A DNA stretch of 47,451 bases from Succinivibrio faecicola (GTDB lineage: Bacteria > Pseudomonadota > Gammaproteobacteria > Enterobacterales > Succinivibrionaceae): NCBI RefSeq assembly GCF_019448115.1, contig NZ_JAGFNY010000015.1, positions 1-47,451 of the forward strand. Direction: 5' to 3'. Shown piece after piece: positions 34,148 to 43,099 of the stretch. The notes under the pieces were generated by a model, which was given only the letters and a program-made list of their open reading frames with translations, was not told the origin of the DNA and searched no databases. The position numbers and the translations under genes were made by a program. The first letter of the stretch is position 1, and every line of letters starts with the position of its first letter.

Positions 34148-34895
34148 TCCACTGCTTAAAAAAAGTAACTGTCAGACAGTTCTGTTTATGCTGATACTGT
34201 GTGCAGTATATTTTTATATCCAAATCAGTAACAATCAAAAACATAAGGAAGAGCCTGTTGCTGATAAAAATGAAATCTATTCTCTGACGCTTTTGACACG
34301 TGCACCTGAATACAGTCCTGAGTGCAGCTCAGAATTAGATTCATTTAATCAGACAGAGGCAAAAGAAAGTGAACTTAAAAGAAAAGAAGTAAAAAAGCCT
34401 GCTTTAAATAATCAAGTATATAAAGCTTTTAAGACACAAAGAAAAGTTTTACCTGAAAAAAAAGTGATATTCAAAAAAAGATCCAAGTCAGATGTTTACT
34501 CTGTAGAGAAAAAAAGAAAAAACGACAGTAAAACTTTATCTAAAAATGATTCAGAAATCCAAGTAAATGCTGGTGCAACGAGGAAGCAAGCTCAATTACC
34601 TAAGGATTCTGCAAAAGAAAGAGAGAGAGCTGTTTTTGCGCTTTTGTCCTTTCTCCAATCCAAAAGAAAATATCCAAAAAACGCCATACGTCATAATATT
34701 GAGGGGGAGTGTGTTTTAAGGATAAGCATCAACTCAAATGGAATTGTTGAAAAGAGCATACTTGAAAAAGAAAGTTCATATTCTGTATTAAACAATGAGT
34801 GTAAACGCCTAAGTTCAATTGTAACAGGCTTTAATGTAAATGCGAAAAGTTCCATGTCAGTAATAGTTCCTGTAAGGTTTTTCCTAAATGAGTAA
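34131..34895 (+). CDS. tonB: TonB-like energy transducer with Lys-rich linker
   Basis: About 254 residues. One N-terminal membrane anchor (CQTVLFMLILCAVYFYIQIS), a long periplasmic linker rich in Lys, Ser, Glu and Asn (not the usual Pro-rich linker), and a C-terminal TonB domain with AVFALLSFLQSKRKYPKNAIRHNIEGECVLRISIN, the Y-P-x-x-A and G-x-x-x-L/V-x-I-x-V signature. Start choice is uncertain: ATG at 34131 or 34140, both overlapping exbD and neither with a clear Shine-Dalgarno. Last gene of the haem operon. Confidence 0.82.
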   Translation: MSLMNDPLLKKSNCQTVLFMLILCAVYFYIQISNNQKHKEEPVADKNEIYSLTLLTRAPEYSPECSSELDSFNQTEAKESELKRKEVKKPALNNQVYKAFKTQRKVLPEKKVIFKKRSKSDVYSVEKKRKNDSKTLSKNDSEIQVNAGATRKQAQLPKDSAKERERAVFALLSFLQSKRKYPKNAIRHNIEGECVLRISINSNGIVEKSILEKESSYSVLNNECKRLSSIVTGFNVNAKSSMSVIVPVRFFLNE

Positions 34896-35053
34896 GTTAT
34901 GGCATAGCAGCAGTACAGAATTAAGCCTTATTTTTATCGTCATGTGAGTATCTTTGAGATTCAAAAGTCAAGATGGGAGAGAATATGATAGACAAAGACA
35001 GTAAAGGTATCACACTCTAATACAAATCAGATCCTATAAAAAAGCAACTTTAT
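34896..35053. other. Spacer before the haem operon terminator
   Basis: No gene is convincing. GGGAGAGAAT precedes an ATG at 34985 opening an 11-codon frame (MIDKDSKGITL) to a TAA; I leave it out as a gene. Confidence 0.4.
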
Positions 35054-35108
35054 AACTCAACTTTTGCATTTGAATTTAATTCAAATACAAAAGTTGAGTT
35101 TTTTTTAT
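35054..35108 (+). terminator. Large terminator hairpin of the haem operon
   Basis: AACTCAACTTTTG (35054-35066) pairs with CAAAAGTTGAGTT (35088-35100), and inside it ATTTGAATT (35068-35076) pairs with AATTCAAAT (35078-35086); eight T follow. It can also act on the convergent DUF6056-like gene. Its outer arm is identical to the end of the inverted repeat at 12527-12542, so it may derive from mobile DNA. Confidence 0.9.
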
Positions 35109-35129
35109 AAAAACTTATTTTAAAAGTTT

Positions 35130-36446
35130 CTACATGAAGATTGCATGGTGCACTGATCTTAGACCTCGAAGTAGTGAATTTGTGGCACCATACATACCAA
35201 AAAGAGTAATAAGCACATAAATATTCTTTTTCTCTACATTCCCTTTTAGTAAAACAAAAAGACCGCAGAGAATAAACAATAAGTGAGAGAACATGCTTGG
35301 TCTTTCGATGGATGCAAAAACAGTAGGAGAAAATCCCATTGTACATCTTATAGCATATGCTGAAGCGATTATTAAAATAATGAAGAATTTGTCTTGAATA
35401 CTGATTTGCATGAACAATACAAAAAGAACTAAAGCTAAAGGCATAGCAAGAAGTATTAAAAAAGAGTGAATAGGAAATTTATTTAACCACTGTATGTCGT
35501 GCTCAAGATAATCAGGTCCAATATATTTCTTTAAAAACAAGTTAATTAGGATTGTTAAAAATACTACTAGAGCAAGAGAGAGTCTGATTTTTTTTGTGAA
35601 TGCATAGATTACAGATGCAAAACAGAATAAAAATGCAACCGGGCCTCTGTAGTTTAAAAAATAAAGAGAGCTTGTTATTCCAAGATTTATTTTATCAAGA
35701 AGCTCATAATTCTCGTAACCTGGAAGCCATGTCTTTGATTCTGCAGCCAGTCTGACAGAATTTCCAGGGCAGGTGAAGATGAAAAACAGTCCTATAACTG
35801 AAAGAATAAGACATAATGAAGCTAATTTTTTGTCAGAATCTTTATAGAATAGAGCAATTAAAGACACTACAAGCAACAAGATAGCTGTTTGCTCATGATT
35901 TACAACATAAGTTGCAAGAATCATTAGTATCAAGTATCCAAATATATTAGCTTTTTTTATAAACAGATATACAAATATCCATAAACCAAAAAGAATTGGA
36001 TAAAAGTAATTTGTCATAGTTGCAGCATAGCCTGCTGATGTTAATTTATAAAATGGGAAAATTGCAATTAACAAAATACATAATGATGCACTGAGTTTAT
36101 ATTTTTGAGTTGTTATATAAATGGCTATCGGAGCAGACAGGAATAAAAGTATTGTAATCAGCTTAAATATATACTCATGCTTAGCCATGAATGGAAGAAT
36201 ACTTTCAATTACAATTCTACTTGACCATGTATTGTATCGCAGTGAAAGCCATTCAAAATTTGTACTCTGTAAAGCAAAGTAGTTAACATCATCACCAGAA
36301 ATTGGCGTTGCTACTAAAAAAAACAGAATAAACAGTAGAGCTGTTATAGCAAAAAATTTATTATGTTTTACAAAAAAACAATTATTATCAGCTCGGAGCT
36401 TATTTTTATTTATTAATTTATCTCGCTCCATGTAACACATACTCAT
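35130..36446 (-). CDS. Polytopic membrane protein, DUF6056-like
   Basis: 438 residues with about ten membrane segments. After a cytoplasmic start it has SGDDVNYF and WSSRIVIESILPF, whose D-D pair and W-x-x-R recall GT-C-fold glycosyltransferases and the DUF6056 family; FTCPGNSVRLA and MGFSPTVFASIERPSMF are further conserved-looking blocks. A role in transfer of a sugar or other group to a surface glycan is inferred, not shown. GAGGA is ~8 nt before the ATG at 36446, only 3 nt from the acyltransferase stop, so it is cotranscribed with that gene. Confidence 0.65.
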   Translation of the reverse strand: MSMCYMERDKLINKNKLRADNNCFFVKHNKFFAITALLFILFFLVATPISGDDVNYFALQSTNFEWLSLRYNTWSSRIVIESILPFMAKHEYIFKLITILLFLSAPIAIYITTQKYKLSASLCILLIAIFPFYKLTSAGYAATMTNYFYPILFGLWIFVYLFIKKANIFGYLILMILATYVVNHEQTAILLLVVSLIALFYKDSDKKLASLCLILSVIGLFFIFTCPGNSVRLAAESKTWLPGYENYELLDKINLGITSSLYFLNYRGPVAFLFCFASVIYAFTKKIRLSLALVVFLTILINLFLKKYIGPDYLEHDIQWLNKFPIHSFLILLAMPLALVLFVLFMQISIQDKFFIILIIASAYAIRCTMGFSPTVFASIERPSMFSHLLFILCGLFVLLKGNVEKKNIYVLITLFGMYGATNSLLRGLRSVHHAIFM

Positions 36447-36449
36447 GAA

Positions 36450-38426
36450 TTATTCCTCATCAACTATGTTCATAATATATTTCGCTACTATTTTTGATCC
36501 TACAAATGTGTAGTGATGATCATCGTTATAAATAGGGTAGTGGTTGTCATCATATCCAAGAATTTGATTGTTTTCCTGTCTTAAAGGAATATTTCTATCA
36601 ATAAATGTAACATTGCTATGTATATCTGCATATTTTTTCAAAGCTGAGTTCATCATAAGTGTTTTATCTTCAATATCATCGGTAAAGGTTTTACAATTTC
36701 CTTGAGATATGACATGTCTTAAGAATGAATCCTTTAAATCAAGTTTTGTACACTGAAGATCTTTTCTTGAGATATATGCACCCTGTCCTATAATGTAAAA
36801 TTTTAGATCATTGTGTTTTTTTATTTGAGAATCAAGATCCGCAACAACAGCTTCAATATACTTCTTATAGTTTTCTGTATCCTTTTTTAAATTGTTTTCT
36901 CTAATGAAGATTTCGTAGTGAACGTGCCAGTTACACGCTAATATAACTTTCGAACCTGGTATTAACGTATCAAGCATCTTTTTGTAAAACTCAAAGAATG
37001 TAACTCTATTAACTGGATATATATTTAGTGGTGGTGGAAGAACAGTTTTATAATTAGCTGAGATTTCGCCAAATGCCATAGTCGCAGCAATTGATGAAAA
37101 ATATATTGAATTGTTGTAATCATTCAAATAAAAACTTTTGTACTGTCCTGTGTGTGAGTCGCCTATAATGAATCGTTTTGGTTCTTCCTCATTAGATGCA
37201 ACTATTTTATCGATACTAAAATTATTCTTAGAAAAATAAATACTGTCTGTATTTTTGTGTTTTTCCGTAAATGAAGATTTTTGAGTCTCTATCATATAAT
37301 TTTGCAGATAGTTTGTTCCATCTACTTTCTTTACGTATACATAGCATGCAGCGATTAGTAAAACACATAATAGACTGAATATTGCTGAAACCTTTTTAGT
37401 TTCTAACGTTTTGTAAGAGCAAAAAGTTGTTGCAATTAAGATAAGAGCTATTACTCCAACACTCATAACTGACAAACCTGTATTGCACTGGAAAGCAAAA
37501 ACGAATACAGGCCAATGCCACAGATACAGAGAATAGGAGGTTTTTCCTAAAAGTGTTGTATAGCTGTTTAAGATAAAGGAATTCTGATAGTTTGAAAATA
37601 AAACTATACAAGTTGCAACTACAGTAAAAGCTGATGTATGTACGTAATATTCACCATAGTTCAGTCTTACTGTAAGAATTGAAACTATTGTTGCAATAAT
37701 TCCTGCATAAAAATAGAAGGCAGAAATTTTTCTGTTTTCTCTGACAAGAAAGGAATTTAAATCATCCTTAAAAAGGAATAATGATGCTCCAACAAACATT
37801 TCCCATATTCTGCACTGAGTTAAAAGATAACCTTTTCCTTCGACACAGAATTTTGGCGCAATGCAAATAAGAGAAATTGTTAGTATCAACACTGCGTATC
37901 TGAACTTATTCTTAAACAAAGTTTTGAAAGTAACAAGTATGATTGGAATAAGAATATAAAATTGAATTGTAAGTGCTATATACCAAGTATGAAGCAACGC
38001 TTTATCTACTGTTGCAAGTGAAAAATATCCACCAGAATTTGCAAAGCGAAAATTTGCAATTCCAATAAGAGCATTTACTGTTTCAACAACGGCTTCTTTA
38101 TACAGATCAGGTAAAAGTAAAAAGTATCCAAAGAATGCTACAAATAAACAAAGTGTAATTAATGGAGGATATATTCTTGATAGTCTTCTTTTATAGAATT
38201 CAAGAATAGAGAATTCTGAAGAATAAAGTTTTGATACGATTGATCCTGTAATTAGAAATCCTGATACAACTAGAAAAATGTCAACACCAAGAAATCCACC
38301 ATCAAAAAGAGAGAAATTAAAATTTTTGCTTGATGCTTTTTGAATATCAAAAAAGTGGTAAAGTATTACAGCAATAATTGCAATGGTTTTCAGAAAATCT
38401 ATATCTGCTCTTTTTTTTGTGTTCAT
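36450..38426 (-). CDS. OafA-type acyltransferase-3/SGNH fusion (paralogue A)
   Basis: 658 residues. Residues ~1-350 are an acyltransferase_3 membrane domain: RADIDFLKTIAIIAVILYHF with the conserved His, FDGGFLGVDIFLVVSGFLITG, RRLSRIYPPL, and SYSLYLWHWPVFVFAF. A periplasmic SGNH hydrolase-like domain follows, with FIIGDSHTGQY (~422) and DDHHYTFVG (~635) giving the Ser and Asp-His. Such proteins O-acetylate O-antigen, capsule or other glycans. The start at 38426 has GAGAG 5 nt upstream and lacks the unusual 15-residue extension. It is divergent from the MBOAT gene. Confidence 0.92.
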   Translation of the reverse strand: MNTKKRADIDFLKTIAIIAVILYHFFDIQKASSKNFNFSLFDGGFLGVDIFLVVSGFLITGSIVSKLYSSEFSILEFYKRRLSRIYPPLITLCLFVAFFGYFLLLPDLYKEAVVETVNALIGIANFRFANSGGYFSLATVDKALLHTWYIALTIQFYILIPIILVTFKTLFKNKFRYAVLILTISLICIAPKFCVEGKGYLLTQCRIWEMFVGASLFLFKDDLNSFLVRENRKISAFYFYAGIIATIVSILTVRLNYGEYYVHTSAFTVVATCIVLFSNYQNSFILNSYTTLLGKTSYSLYLWHWPVFVFAFQCNTGLSVMSVGVIALILIATTFCSYKTLETKKVSAIFSLLCVLLIAACYVYVKKVDGTNYLQNYMIETQKSSFTEKHKNTDSIYFSKNNFSIDKIVASNEEEPKRFIIGDSHTGQYKSFYLNDYNNSIYFSSIAATMAFGEISANYKTVLPPPLNIYPVNRVTFFEFYKKMLDTLIPGSKVILACNWHVHYEIFIRENNLKKDTENYKKYIEAVVADLDSQIKKHNDLKFYIIGQGAYISRKDLQCTKLDLKDSFLRHVISQGNCKTFTDDIEDKTLMMNSALKKYADIHSNVTFIDRNIPLRQENNQILGYDDNHYPIYNDDHHYTFVGSKIVAKYIMNIVDEE

Positions 38427-38507
38427 ATTTCTCTCATATTGTCTAGTGACATAAACGACTAATTCTAACAAATAATAAATTTGATATACAGCTCAATTTT
38501 TTATCTA

Positions 38508-38516
38508 TGGTATAAT
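38508..38516 (+). promoter_or_regulatory. Extended -10 promoter of the MBOAT operon
   Basis: TGG followed by a perfect TATAAT (38511-38516) forms an extended -10 element (TGnTATAAT), 47 nt before the MBOAT ATG. No good -35 is present, as is common for this promoter type. Confidence 0.65.
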
Positions 38517-38563
38517 GGAAAACTAATTTTAGTTTGTTGTGTTAATTAGATTATTGTAAATAA

Positions 38564-39973
38564 ATGGTTTTTTCTAGTTTACCTTTTTTATTTTTTATAC
38601 TTCCACTGTTTTTAAGTCTAGACTTTTTCTTAAGAAAGTCTGTAACACTCAGAAATATTTCTCTAATACTCATAAGTCTCTTCTTTTATGTTTTTGACGG
38701 TGGTTTTCATTCGTTAAAAATACTGTTAGCTTATGGCCTACTTAATTTAGTTTTTGGATATATTCTAGAATCTGTAAAAGAGAAAAAACCAAATTTCAAG
38801 AATATAACTTTATTTTTATTTGTAGCTATCAATCTGATTGCATTAGGTTTCTATAAATACTCATATTGGATTGTTGATCTATTCCATCAATTAGGTCTTC
38901 TGCTAAACGTTAATGCAAAAATTCAAACTTTACCTTTAGGTATATCATTCTTTACTTTCCATGCAATAAGTTACTTAATCGATATTGCAAGAAATCAACT
39001 ATCTGGCAAATGTAAAATAACAACATTCCTTGCATATTTTTTCATGTTCCCTCATTTAATTGCAGGTCCTATTGTTCGATTTAAAGATGTCAAGGACGAT
39101 CTGAATGAAAGAGTTGATTCTCATTCACTATTTAATTATGGATTATATCGTTTCATTTTAGGTCTTAATAAAAAGATTTTAATTGCAAATTCTGTAGCAC
39201 CTCTTGCTGATATGGCTTTTTTGTTTAACGTAAATAGCATATCTACATCTGATGCATGGATAGGTGCTCTAGCCTACATGATCCAGATTTATTTTGATTT
39301 CTCAGCATACTCAGATATGGCAATTGGCCTTGCTGCTATGGCAGGATTCAGATTCCATGAGAATTTTAATTCTCCATATAAAGCGACTTCAATACAGGAT
39401 TTCTGGCGTAGATGGCATATATCCTTATCATCTTGGCTTCGAGACTATGTATATATTCCATTAGGAGGATCTAGAGTTGCGACATACAGGATTTATTTTA
39501 ATCTTGTATTTGTATTCTTTTTATGTGGTCTTTGGCACGGAGCTAACATGACCTTTGTTATATGGGGATTATACAATGGTCTGTTTTTAATTCTAGAAAG
39601 GGTATTTTTAAAGGATGTTTTAGCAAAATTACCAAAAGTGCTGACTCATTCTTATGCTTTGATTGTGGTACTTGTTGGCTGGGTGATTTTTAGGGCAGAT
39701 AATATTGAACATGCTTTAGAATACTTAAAAGTAATGTTCACTGTATCAAATCTAGATAATGTTAGTTTAGTTGAAGGAAAAATTGTTAATTATGCTGCTT
39801 TAATACTTGGTTTTCTTGTTGCTTTTTCAAGTTTACCTTCATTTTCATCATCTGATGCATATGAACAGAAAACTCATATTAAAGCATACATTGTCCATTC
39901 AATTTTAGTTTTCTTCAGCGTGATAATTCTGTTTTTTAATGCACAGAATCCATTTATATATTTTAATTTCTAA
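38564..39973 (+). CDS. MBOAT family membrane O-acyltransferase (AlgI/PatA-like)
   Basis: 469 residues, polytopic. It shows FSSLPFLFFILPLFL at the start, LPLGISFFTFHAISYLID, FMFPHLIAGPIVRF, FWRRWHISLSSWLRDYVYIPLGG and the catalytic His in FFLCGLWHGANMTF, all MBOAT hallmarks. Together with the SGNH protein that follows 11 nt downstream it forms an AlgI/AlgJ or PatA/PatB-type pair that passes acetyl groups across the inner membrane to a periplasmic glycan (exopolysaccharide or peptidoglycan). Confidence 0.93.
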   Translation: MVFSSLPFLFFILPLFLSLDFFLRKSVTLRNISLILISLFFYVFDGGFHSLKILLAYGLLNLVFGYILESVKEKKPNFKNITLFLFVAINLIALGFYKYSYWIVDLFHQLGLLLNVNAKIQTLPLGISFFTFHAISYLIDIARNQLSGKCKITTFLAYFFMFPHLIAGPIVRFKDVKDDLNERVDSHSLFNYGLYRFILGLNKKILIANSVAPLADMAFLFNVNSISTSDAWIGALAYMIQIYFDFSAYSDMAIGLAAMAGFRFHENFNSPYKATSIQDFWRRWHISLSSWLRDYVYIPLGGSRVATYRIYFNLVFVFFLCGLWHGANMTFVIWGLYNGLFLILERVFLKDVLAKLPKVLTHSYALIVVLVGWVIFRADNIEHALEYLKVMFTVSNLDNVSLVEGKIVNYAALILGFLVAFSSLPSFSSSDAYEQKTHIKAYIVHSILVFFSVIILFFNAQNPFIYFNF

Positions 39974-39984
39974 AGGGCTAGCAA

Positions 39985-41055
39985 ATGAAAAGAGTAATTC
40001 AGATTGTACTTGTTTCTTTAATGTTTGTTGTGCCTATTTTGGGATTTTTAACAACGGATCCTTCATATATAATTAAATCCGAAAACAGAACATTAGCAAA
40101 ATTTCCAAAGTTCGGAACAAAAGATTTTTTTTCAGATCTTGTTCAATGGTACACAGACAGACTATATGGAAAGATCAAAATTTCAGAAAAGTTCTTTACT
40201 CATTTTTATTCTGTATATGCAGATGAAAGTTTTTCACCAAACAGACTTACTGTTTTAGGTGAATCAAACTGGTTCTTTTTAGGTGATGCTGCAAAATTTG
40301 TTTATTCTCAGCATACCAAAGAATTAAAGATTCCTATTTCTAATATAAACAGAAAAATAACTTTCTTAAAAAATATTAAAAATCAGTCTTCAGCTCAATT
40401 TTATCTTGTTGTAGGACCTGATAAACATGGTATATATCCTGAATTTTTAAGATCATATATTTATGAACCAGCTAAGCACAGAGCTTTTGATAAATATAAA
40501 CATATTCTTACAGAAAATGGTATTGAATATATTGATAATTTTGAATGTCTGAATAATGCCAAAAAGAGCTTAAAAGATAAACATACTCTGTACTATTCAA
40601 ATGATTCTCATTGGAATTGTTATGGAGCCTATATTGCTTTTAACAATGTTATGAGTCACATTGTTGATAGCTATGAACCTATAAGCTATTCATTTACTTT
40701 TTCTTCTAAAGAGACTGGAGATCTAACTCGAAATATAGTACCTCCAAAACATGGATATTTAGATAACGTTGTAGTTCATAATAACGAAAGTATAAGCATA
40801 CAAGAATATGTTACTGATGGTTCTTCATATTTGAAAAAGTTTTTTAATAAGAACTCAAAAGATGATAGAAAAGTAATGATTATGGCTGATTCTTTTGGTG
40901 GAAGTTTTGCTCCATATGCAATTGACTATTTTAGAAACGTAATTCTATTACCTAGAGTAGAAATTGATGGCATATTGTTTGAGCAAGTGATTAAACAAGA
41001 AAAACCAGATCTAATTCTCTATGTGAATGTAGAGCGAAACGTATTCTTTGATTAG
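39985..41055 (+). CDS. AlgJ/AlgX-type periplasmic SGNH O-acetyltransferase
   Basis: 356 residues. One N-terminal anchor or uncleaved signal (MKRVIQIVLVSLMFVVPILG), then an ALGX/SGNH domain: SENRTLAKFP near the start, GESNWFFLGD, FYLVVGPDKHGIYPE, the Asp-His motif YYSNDSHWNCYGAY, and the nucleophile Ser in MIMADSFGGSFAPY. It would accept the acetyl group from the MBOAT partner and modify a glycan. AAGGG is ~8 nt before the ATG. A terminator follows. Confidence 0.9.
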   Translation: MKRVIQIVLVSLMFVVPILGFLTTDPSYIIKSENRTLAKFPKFGTKDFFSDLVQWYTDRLYGKIKISEKFFTHFYSVYADESFSPNRLTVLGESNWFFLGDAAKFVYSQHTKELKIPISNINRKITFLKNIKNQSSAQFYLVVGPDKHGIYPEFLRSYIYEPAKHRAFDKYKHILTENGIEYIDNFECLNNAKKSLKDKHTLYYSNDSHWNCYGAYIAFNNVMSHIVDSYEPISYSFTFSSKETGDLTRNIVPPKHGYLDNVVVHNNESISIQEYVTDGSSYLKKFFNKNSKDDRKVMIMADSFGGSFAPYAIDYFRNVILLPRVEIDGILFEQVIKQEKPDLILYVNVERNVFFD

Positions 41056-41061
41056 TAAATT

Positions 41062-41101
41062 GCTTTGTGACTAATTCTATATCTATTTTTAGTCACAAAG
41101 C
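41062..41101. terminator. Bidirectional terminator between convergent acyltransferase units
   Basis: GCTTTGTGACTAA (41062-41074) pairs perfectly with TTAGTCACAAAGC (41089-41101); outer AAATTGC/GCAATTT extends the pairing, and T-rich sequence follows on the plus strand. Confidence 0.88.
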
Positions 41102-41110
41102 TTTAGCAAT

Positions 41111-43093
41111 TTATTTTTTCTCTAACTGCTTCATTATAGCTTCGCCTACAATCATAGCTCCTGCAGCAGATAAGTGGTTGTCATCAAAGAAAAGCGGATT
41201 TCCATTTTTGTCTTTAATTTGATACAGATCTTTTTTTACCTGCAACGATTCGTTTCTATCTATAATTTTTACATTAGGGTGTTTACTTTCAAGTGTTTTT
41301 AGTTTTTGGTTAATAATAAGCTTCTTATTGTTCTTATAATCAACAGTTGTATTGCATCCTTTAGCATTTAATAGATTTTCCAAGATTGATCCTGATAATT
41401 TTAAGTGCAAACAGTCTACTTGAGAGTCTGATAGAGTAATGCCCTGATTTATAATATAAAACTTTAACTTTGGATATTTGCTTATTGATTCGGACAGATC
41501 ATCAATTATTGCGTTAGTAAATCTGTCAAAATCTCTACTGTTACCTTTAAGATTATATTCTGCATTATAGAACTGTTCATAACCATCCCATCTTGAACTA
41601 ATTACAATCTTATCTCCATCATGCATCTTATCTAATAGAGAAATATAGGTATTGAAAAAGTCTTTTCTCTGTTCAGGTCCAACCATAATAGTTGCTTTTA
41701 GATTTGCAAAATTTGTTCCGTAGCCAATTGTGCCTCTCTGATAGAATGCATAAACAGGAATTTTATTGAAATTCTTTATGTAATAAATAAAGTGTTCTAA
41801 GTGAGAATCACCAACAAGTAGAATATGCGGAGTCTCACTCTGTAAACCAAACTGTTCAATATTATGAGAATTTATAGTCATTGCTATTCTTGGTGCATAT
41901 TCTTTTGGAAGATCAAAATTTCCTTTTTCCATAATTGTTACGGAAGTATTTATGTATTTTGATAAATAATTATGACCTTCTGCTTTCTTTTCATAAATAC
42001 TGAAAACAAGTAAAGCTAAAAATAGTGAAAGGGTAACTGCAGTTGAAATTTTTGCCTTTTCAGAATATCTATATGAAATAAAACTTAATGTGCTCAGCAT
42101 TAGAATAAGCAGGCATATATATTCTAAATTCAATGAAAAAGAACACTTTAATATAAAGATAAATATAGGCCAGTGCCATAAATAAATTGAATATGACGCT
42201 TTGCCGAGAGTTTGCAGGATTTTATTGGATAGAAACCTTGTCTGAATTCCGTGAAAAAGAATGAAAGCTGTGCAAAGAGCTGTAAGTATAGATGTATGTA
42301 CTCGCCATCCTGATTGGGAGATTGAAATAATAAACAGTGATAATATTAAAATGAAAAGAGATAGGTAAGTGATTATGTTTTTTGCAAACCATTGTTTTTG
42401 TTTAACAAGATCCTTTGATGCATAAAAAGTTGCTGCACCTAAAAAAAGTTCAAAAATTCTGGTATGTGTTAGAAGGTAACTGTTGTTCTGAAATTGAAAT
42501 ACCAAAGCTAGAACAAAGGTAAATGCAAATAGAGCATAAATGGTTTTGTTGATTTTATTAGATAAATTTAACTTTTTGTTTAAGGCGTATACAAAAGGTA
42601 TTATCAAATAAAACTGTATTAGAACAGATAAATACCATGTATGAAGAAGAACTTTATCTGCGGTATTTACTGAAAAATAGCCATCATTTGATGCAAATTT
42701 ATAGTTTGATATAAAACACAGTGTATGCTTAACTTCTCTTGCAAGTTCAAGGTATGACTTTGGAATAAGAATAAAGTATCCAATTACAAAAGAGAATGCG
42801 ATGACAAATAACAGAGGAGGAAGAATTCTAAAGAATCTTCTTTTGAAGAAATCAAATACAGTAAAAGTATTATTATCTATATTCTTTTGTATGCTTTGTA
42901 CAATCAGGTATCCTGAGATAACGAGGAAAATATCAACTCCCAGGAAACCTGAATCAAATAAGTGAATACTAGTATAATATCCTTCATTTAACAATGTAAA
43001 TAGGTGATAGAGTACAACAGCTATTATTGCTATACCCTTTAGTCCATTGATATCAGTTCTGTAACTTTTTAGAGTAGAAATTTTGTCAGGCAT
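41111..43093 (-). CDS. OafA-type acyltransferase-3/SGNH fusion (paralogue B)
   Basis: 660 residues, same layout as the three others: YRTDINGLKGIAIIAVVLYHLF, FDSGFLGVDIFLVISGYLIV, SYSIYLWHWPIFIFIL in the membrane half, then HILLVGDSHLEHF and FFDDNHLSAAGAMIV in the SGNH half. It is the most divergent of the four: D-D-N-H replaces the D-x-H-H seen in the others and the GDSH surroundings differ, so it may use another acceptor. AAGGT is 6 nt before the ATG. Last gene of a three-gene tandem (B-C-D). Confidence 0.92.
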   Translation of the reverse strand: MPDKISTLKSYRTDINGLKGIAIIAVVLYHLFTLLNEGYYTSIHLFDSGFLGVDIFLVISGYLIVQSIQKNIDNNTFTVFDFFKRRFFRILPPLLFVIAFSFVIGYFILIPKSYLELAREVKHTLCFISNYKFASNDGYFSVNTADKVLLHTWYLSVLIQFYLIIPFVYALNKKLNLSNKINKTIYALFAFTFVLALVFQFQNNSYLLTHTRIFELFLGAATFYASKDLVKQKQWFAKNIITYLSLFILILSLFIISISQSGWRVHTSILTALCTAFILFHGIQTRFLSNKILQTLGKASYSIYLWHWPIFIFILKCSFSLNLEYICLLILMLSTLSFISYRYSEKAKISTAVTLSLFLALLVFSIYEKKAEGHNYLSKYINTSVTIMEKGNFDLPKEYAPRIAMTINSHNIEQFGLQSETPHILLVGDSHLEHFIYYIKNFNKIPVYAFYQRGTIGYGTNFANLKATIMVGPEQRKDFFNTYISLLDKMHDGDKIVISSRWDGYEQFYNAEYNLKGNSRDFDRFTNAIIDDLSESISKYPKLKFYIINQGITLSDSQVDCLHLKLSGSILENLLNAKGCNTTVDYKNNKKLIINQKLKTLESKHPNVKIIDRNESLQVKKDLYQIKDKNGNPLFFDDNHLSAAGAMIVGEAIMKQLEKK

Positions 43094-43099
43094 TCATTA

